Shown here in pieces: positions 33,510 through 37,573 of a stretch of 37,573 nucleotides of DNA (position 1 is the first letter of the stretch; every line of letters begins with the position of its first letter). This stretch comes from Zoogloea sp. Its GTDB lineage: Bacteria; Pseudomonadota; Gammaproteobacteria; Burkholderiales; Rhodocyclaceae. The notes under the pieces are model-generated. The model did no database searches, was not told the DNA's origin, and was given only the letters and a program-made list of their open reading frames with translations. The position numbers were made by a program, and so were the translations under genes. The stretch spans positions 1 through 37,573 of the forward strand of contig NZ_JAFLDT010000042.1 in the NCBI RefSeq assembly GCF_017302315.1. The letters run 5' to 3'.

Positions 33510-33965
33510 ATGTCCGAAAGGCTTTCCGATGGGCTTTCGACGATGACGCAACCGCCGCCGCTGCCTGCGACGCCTCCGACACCCGAAACGGATGCCGCGC
33601 GCCGGCCACGTCGCCTCTGCGCACGGGTGTTCCTGCTCGCCGCGGTGCTCGAATTCGCGGGCGCGGTACTCGTCGGCACCTGGCTGGCGCGCGACTGGTC
33701 CATGCAGTGGCACGAAAAGACCTTCGTCGACAGCGTGTACCTGTCCTAGGGCGGCCTCCTGATCCATGCCTTCGGCAAATGGGGGCTCATGGCCGTACTC
33801 GTGCTTTATTTTGCCGCCGGCGCGCTGCTGCTTTCGATCACGGCCGCCGTGTTTCGCGCGTCGGCACGTCCGCGGCTGCTGTCGTCGCTCGCGCTGCTGT
33901 GTCTCGTTTTCGTCCCCGCGGGAACGCTCGCCGGCCTGCACGCGCGGCGCCGGCTCCGACGCTAG
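33510..33965 (+). pseudogene. Small membrane protein interrupted by an in-frame TAG
   Basis: The first part (33510-33749, 79 residues, or from Met12 at 33543) has a Pro-rich head and one membrane segment (FLLAAVLEFAGAVLVGTWLA), then ends at TAG (33747-33749). The same frame continues without another stop for 71 codons to a TAG at 33963-33965. It encodes two more clear membrane segments (WGLMAVLVLYFAAGALLLS and SSLALLCLVFVPAGTLAGL) with a basic tail. This looks like one three-helix membrane protein split by a nonsense mutation or a base-calling error. The family is not recognised. It lies 18 bp after the ankyrin gene. Confidence 0.6.
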
Positions 33966-34047
33966 TGCACGCGACATCGGGTCGTTCCGGTGTCGACCGG
34001 AAAGGCGCGGGGTACGATGCCGCCACCGCCATGTCCCCGGAGACGCC

Positions 34048-35022
34048 ATGCGCCGCTTCAGCCTGACCGGCTTCATCTTCGTCGCACTCGGCCTCCTTGG
34101 CACCGCCGGCGCCGCCGAACCCGACCGCCGCATCGCCGTCACCATCGACGATCTGCCGTGGCAGCGGATCGCGGTCACGCCGCCCGAGGCCCTGCAGCCG
34201 CGGCACGAAGCGCTGATCGCGCAGCTGAAGCAGGCCGGCGTGCCGGTGATCGGCTTCGTCAACGAGGACAAACTCGAGGTCGACGGCGTCGTGCAGCCGG
34301 CGCGGGTCGCGATGCTGCGCGACTGGCGCGACGCCGGCTTCGCGCTGGGCAACCACACTTACGGGCACGTCGATCTGCACGAGGTCGGCATTCCCGCCTT
34401 CGAGGACGCGATCGTGAAGGGCGAGCGCGTGCTGCGCCCGCTGCTGGTCGAACGCGGCGACGCCCCGCGCTGGTTCCGCCATCCCTACCTGCGCGCCGGG
34501 CAGACCGATGCCGACAAGCGGGCGGTGATCGATTTCCTGGCCGAGCACGGCTATCGCGTCGCACCGGTGACGGTGGACAACGGCGAGTGGGTCTGGGCGT
34601 TCGCCTACGAGCGCGTGCTCGACGGCCAGCCCGACACGCCCGAGCGCACGGCGACGCTCGAACGCCTGCGCCTGGGCTACGTGCCCTACATGCTCAACAA
34701 GCTCGACTACTACGAGCGGCAGTCGGAGGCGCTGCTCGGGTACGCGCTGCCGCAGGTGCTGCTGATCCACGCCAATACGCTGAATTCGGTTGCCTACACC
34801 GAGTTGGTCGCCGGCATCCGCCGCCGCGGCTACCGCTTCGTCACGCTCGACGAGGCGATGCGCGATCCCGCCTATGCGCGGCCCGACGGCTACCACGGCC
34901 GTTACGGCCCGAGCTGGCTGCACCGCTGGGCGATGGCCGAACAGAAGCCGAAGACGTTCTACGCCGGCGAGCCTGAGGTACCGAAATGGGTGCTTGACCT
35001 GGCCGGCGTGGACGGCGAGTGA
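34048..35022 (+). CDS. Polysaccharide deacetylase family protein
   Basis: A 324-residue secreted NodB-homology (carbohydrate esterase 4-like) protein. A signal peptide (about 1-22, ending GTAGAA) precedes the catalytic domain. Metal and catalytic residues are visible: Asp34-Asp35 in VTIDDLPW, His103 and His107 in GNHTYGHVDL, and the RHPYLRAGQT motif near 150. HANTLNS near 260 would supply the late catalytic His. The ATG at 34048 was chosen because sequence upstream in the same frame is out-of-frame translation of the preceding membrane gene. Substrate (peptidoglycan, chitin-like or other polysaccharide) is unknown. Confidence 0.88.
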   Translation: MRRFSLTGFIFVALGLLGTAGAAEPDRRIAVTIDDLPWQRIAVTPPEALQPRHEALIAQLKQAGVPVIGFVNEDKLEVDGVVQPARVAMLRDWRDAGFALGNHTYGHVDLHEVGIPAFEDAIVKGERVLRPLLVERGDAPRWFRHPYLRAGQTDADKRAVIDFLAEHGYRVAPVTVDNGEWVWAFAYERVLDGQPDTPERTATLERLRLGYVPYMLNKLDYYERQSEALLGYALPQVLLIHANTLNSVAYTELVAGIRRRGYRFVTLDEAMRDPAYARPDGYHGRYGPSWLHRWAMAEQKPKTFYAGEPEVPKWVLDLAGVDGE

Positions 35023-35041
35023 CCGCGAAGCCCGGCGTCAT

Positions 35042-35797
35042 TCAGGGCTTGCGGTACAGGTGCACGAAGCGGTCGGTCTTGCCGCGTATCGTCGGGTCGA
35101 ACACGTTCTTCGTTCGGTCGTCGTCGGGATTGCGCAGCACCGCGATGCTGCCGACGAAGTCCAGGCCATGCGCCTTGAAATCGCGGACGGCGAACGTTTC
35201 GTCGATGCGATGCAACATCTGCGCATCGGCGCTGCCGCTGCCCTCGCGCGCCACGTGGTCGACGATCAGCAGCTTTCCCCCCGGCTTGAGCGCGGCGACG
35301 ATCTGGTCGATGAACTGGCCGGCATCCACCGCCGGCCAGCCCTGCGCGGGATCGACGTAGTACAGGTCGTGGTAGGACATCACGATCAGCGCGCCGTCGA
35401 GCGCATTCCTGCCGAGGCCGAGCGCCTCGTTCGGCACCACCGAGCGGCGCACGTTGGGCAGCCGGCCGTCGGCGAAGCGGGTGGCGAGCGCGTCCTTGGC
35501 GAACGCCGCGTACGGCGGGTTGTTGACCAGCAGCACCCTGCCCTCGGGACCGACCACCTCTGACAGGATCTCGCTGTAGTAGCCGCCTCCACCGAACACG
35601 TCGGCCACGGTATCGCCGCGACGGAAGCCCGCGAGACCGAGCACCGCATCGGGATGGTCGCGCAGGTCGCGGGTGCGGTCGTCGGCGCTGCGCGCGGGCG
35701 AGGCCAGCGCAGCGCGCACCACCTGTGCATCGCGAACGGGCGCATGCGAGCAGCCGGCGGCGGCGAGCGCGAGGATGAGCAGGGCAGGCAGGCGCAT
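35042..35797 (-). CDS. Predicted SAM-dependent methyltransferase with lipoprotein signal (COG4798-like)
   Basis: A 251-residue protein. The start MRLPALLILALAAAGC gives a clean lipobox with Cys16, so the protein is probably a lipoprotein. The class I methyltransferase domain follows, with SAM motif I as TVADVFGGGGYYSEIL (62-77) and a GGKLLIVDHVAREG strand later. This group of secreted predicted methyltransferases is widespread in Proteobacteria, without known substrate. A longer frame (to 35872) has no lipobox at its start and is less likely. It converges on the deacetylase gene with 19 bp between stops. Confidence 0.85.
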   Translation of the reverse strand: MRLPALLILALAAAGCSHAPVRDAQVVRAALASPARSADDRTRDLRDHPDAVLGLAGFRRGDTVADVFGGGGYYSEILSEVVGPEGRVLLVNNPPYAAFAKDALATRFADGRLPNVRRSVVPNEALGLGRNALDGALIVMSYHDLYYVDPAQGWPAVDAGQFIDQIVAALKPGGKLLIVDHVAREGSGSADAQMLHRIDETFAVRDFKAHGLDFVGSIAVLRNPDDDRTKNVFDPTIRGKTDRFVHLYRKP

Positions 35798-35912
35798 GGG
35801 GGTCTCCGTGGACGAGGCCTCACCCTGCCATTGCCGCCCCCGTCCGCGCACCGGCCCGAAGTCATGGCGCACGTTCCCGCCCGATCGTGCAAAGCGTGAC
35901 CTTTTCCGCGGC

Positions 35913-35933
35913 CCGTCTCATGCGACGAGACGG
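35913..35933. promoter_or_regulatory. Hairpin/dyad upstream of the radical SAM gene
   Basis: CCGTCTC-ATGCGAC-GAGACGG is a perfect 7-bp inverted repeat ending 21 bp before the radical SAM start. It could be an operator or a leader hairpin. It does not resemble a typical LexA box, and its role is unknown. Confidence 0.35.
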
Positions 35934-35954
35934 CGGGCACGGCACAATCCGCCC

Positions 35955-37223
35955 ATGCAGCTGTCCCGCAAACTGGCCGTCCTGGCCGACGCCGCCAAGT
36001 ACGACGCCTCCTGCGCCTCCAGCGGCGCCGGCGGCCGCAATTCGCTGAAGTCCGGCGGCATCGGCAGCACCGAAGGCATGGGCATCTGCCATTCGTACAC
36101 GCCCGACGGGCGCTGCGTGTCGCTGCTGAAGATCCTGCTGACGAACTTCTGCATCTACGACTGCGCGTACTGCATCAATCGCGCCAGCAGCAACGTGCCG
36201 CGGGCGCGATTCACGCCGGACGAAGTGGTGCAGCTCACGCTCGATTTCTACAAGCGCAACTACATCGAGGGGCTGTTCCTCTCCAGCGGCATCATCCGCA
36301 ACGGCGACTACACGATGGAGCAGCTGGTCGAGGTCGCGCGCAGCCTGCGCGAGGACCATCGCTTCGCCGGCTACATCCACCTGAAGACGATCCCCGAGGC
36401 CTCGCCCGAGCTGCTGGCGCTGGCCGGTCGCTATGCCGACCGCCTGAGCATCAACATCGAGCTGCCGACCGAAGCCGGGCTCAAGAAACTGGCGCCGGAA
36501 AAGCAGCTGCCCGGCATCCGCGCGGCGATGGGCACGGTCTCGGCGAAGATCGAGGAAACGCTGCAGGCGCGCAAGCCGGCGACGACCAGCAACGCTTCGC
36601 CGAAGCGGCGCCGTCCGCCGCGCTACGCACCGGCCGGACAGAGCACGCAGATGATCGTCGGCGCCGACGATGCCGACGACCGCAGCATCCTGCTCACCTC
36701 CAGCGGTCTGTACGGCGATTTCCGCATGCGTCGCGTGTACTACTCCGGCTTCAGTCCGATTCCGGACGCGTCGTCGTCCCTGCCGGTGAAGCCGCCGCCG
36801 CTGCTGCGCGAGCACCGGCTCTACCAGGCCGACTGGCTGCTGCGCTTCTATGAATTCGGCGTCGAGGAGATCGCCCCCGACGCCAAGGCCGGCGGCAGCG
36901 GCATGCTCGACCTCGACATCGATCCCAAGCTGGCCTGGGCGCTGCGTCACCCGGAGAAATTCCCGGTGAACCTCAACACCGCGCCGCGCGAGATGCTGCT
37001 GCGCGTGCCGGGTCTGGGCACGCGCAACGTCGACCGCATCCTCATCGCGCGCCGCCACGGCCGCCTGCGCCTGGAGGACATGGCGCGGCTGCGCGCGCCG
37101 CTGCAGAAGATGTTGCCCTTCATCCAGCTGCCCGACCACCATCCGCGCAAGCGTCTCGACGACCCCGCCTCGCTGCGCGCGCAGCTCGCACCGAAGCCGC
37201 GCCAGCAGGATCTGTTCGCGTGA
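35955..37223 (+). CDS. Radical SAM protein, putative DNA modification/repair (TIGR03916 type)
   Basis: A 422-residue radical SAM protein. The [4Fe-4S]-SAM motif is CIYDCAYC (Cys66, Cys70, Cys73) after CVSLLKILLTNF. The SAM domain continues with LFLSSGIIRNGDYTMEQLV. The C-terminus carries a helix-hairpin-helix DNA-binding motif, LLRVPGLGTRNVDRILIARR (about 355-374). This domain order defines the putative DNA modification/repair family that is nearly always next to a UdgX/DUF4130 gene, as is the case here with 13 bp between. A basic linker (ARKPATTSNASPKRRRPPR) splits the SAM region. The reaction is unknown. The start has no strong ribosome-binding site. Confidence 0.92.
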   Translation: MQLSRKLAVLADAAKYDASCASSGAGGRNSLKSGGIGSTEGMGICHSYTPDGRCVSLLKILLTNFCIYDCAYCINRASSNVPRARFTPDEVVQLTLDFYKRNYIEGLFLSSGIIRNGDYTMEQLVEVARSLREDHRFAGYIHLKTIPEASPELLALAGRYADRLSINIELPTEAGLKKLAPEKQLPGIRAAMGTVSAKIEETLQARKPATTSNASPKRRRPPRYAPAGQSTQMIVGADDADDRSILLTSSGLYGDFRMRRVYYSGFSPIPDASSSLPVKPPPLLREHRLYQADWLLRFYEFGVEEIAPDAKAGGSGMLDLDIDPKLAWALRHPEKFPVNLNTAPREMLLRVPGLGTRNVDRILIARRHGRLRLEDMARLRAPLQKMLPFIQLPDHHPRKRLDDPASLRAQLAPKPRQQDLFA

Positions 37224-37236
37224 TGGACGGCAGCCG

Positions 37237-37573
37237 ATGAATCGCTTCCGCGCCGAAGTCGAACCCGGCTGGGATCTCGGTGCCTGGCGCAGACTCGCCC
37301 GCGCCGGGCTGTGCGCAGGCATCGCGCCGGAAGACATCGACTGGGACGGCGATGCGCAGGCGACGCTGCTGGCCGCGCCGGATCTCGCCACTGCCGCCGC
37401 GCTCCGTCCCGCGCCGCAGGTGCCCACCGCGCTGTTCGAACTCGCCGCTGCAGTGCTCTGCCATCGCGACCCGCAGCGCCATGCCCTGCTCTACCGCATC
37501 GCCTGGCGCATCGCACAGGGCGAGAAGCACCTGCTCTCGCGCGTGACCGATGTCGACGTGCGCCGCGCCTCGG
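37237..37573 (+). CDS. UdgX/DUF4130-type DNA repair protein (N-terminal part)
   Basis: The first 112 residues, running off the window. The sequence WDLGAWRRLARAGLCAGIAPEDIDW and the later LLYRIAWRIAQGEKHLL stretch match the N-terminal DUF4130 (TIGR03915-type) domain (quoted here as parts: AWRRLARAGLCAGI, LLYRIAWRI). This domain is often fused to a uracil-DNA glycosylase of the UdgX kind in proteobacteria. UdgX binds and covalently traps uracil in DNA. The glycosylase half would lie outside the window, so only the family is inferred. Probably one operon with the radical SAM gene. Confidence 0.8.
   Translation, partial: MNRFRAEVEPGWDLGAWRRLARAGLCAGIAPEDIDWDGDAQATLLAAPDLATAAALRPAPQVPTALFELAAAVLCHRDPQRHALLYRIAWRIAQGEKHLLSRVTDVDVRRAS

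Noticed and set aside
33747-33749. Programmed recoding of TAG (pyrrolysine or readthrough)
   Set aside because: No pyrrolysine genes or recoding signal are seen, and nearby genes end normally at TAG, TGA or TAA. A mutation or sequencing error is simpler.
29678-34066. A 1462-codon open frame suggesting a giant FadL fusion protein
   Set aside because: Only the first 390 codons resemble a protein family. The rest is the reverse strand of the lipase gene and out-of-frame ankyrin and deacetylase sequence; high GC keeps the frame open across the junction.

Overview
The window is a high-GC proteobacterial segment that appears to join two unrelated genomic backgrounds. Bases 1 to about 30,860 read as a betaproteobacterium, most likely Rhodocyclales (Thauera/Azoarcus/Zoogloea-like), judged from the Ralstonia-type hydrogenase genes, the Zoogloea-type thiolase and the toluene monooxygenase. 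From about 30,860 to the end the genes (lipase with ankyrin lipoprotein, COG4798-type methyltransferase, radical SAM plus UdgX-type pair) look like Xanthomonadaceae/Lysobacter. At the joint both flanking genes, which run in opposite directions, are cut off together, and there is no transposase or att site. An assembly chimera is the simplest reading.

Layout. 1-882: gene-free, with 86-bp tandem repeats, a strong terminator and a REP-type inverted pair. 883-2422: a quinone reductase-like flavoprotein and an HpaI-family aldolase. 2423-3080: a 612-bp non-coding element with long terminal inverted repeats. 3081-5400 (minus): acyl-CoA dehydrogenase and thiolase, divergent from an AraC regulator (5548-6558). 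6617-7197: a ParDE-type module whose toxin lacks a usable start codon at the expected place. 7228-24622 (minus): about 20 genes for an uptake [NiFe]-hydrogenase, in transcription order hupT, hoxK, hoxG, hoxZ, a HigA-like gene, hupD, F, G, H, I, J, K, hypA, B, C, D, E, hoxA, hupU, hupV. 24892-29658 (plus): a six-gene toluene/benzene monooxygenase operon tmoABCDEF, followed by a FadL/TodX-type porin truncated at the joint. 30862-37573: truncated lipase-family putative effector, ankyrin lipoprotein, a membrane gene with an in-frame TAG, polysaccharide deacetylase, lipoprotein methyltransferase, radical SAM protein and the start of a UdgX-type protein.

How it works together. HoxK-HoxG-HoxZ should oxidise H2 at the membrane and pass electrons to quinone. 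HoxK carries all six cysteines of the oxygen-tolerant [4Fe-3S] proximal cluster, which fits aerobic growth on aromatics. HupUV, HupT and HoxA form the known H2-sensing cascade, which acts through sigma-54. A consensus -24/-12 promoter lies directly upstream of hoxK, and a second near-consensus one lies upstream of hupD behind a weak terminator. The Hup/Hyp accessory set is complete except for hypF. The monooxygenase operon diverges from hupT across a 269-bp region containing a perfect palindrome; no aromatic-responsive regulator is present in the window.
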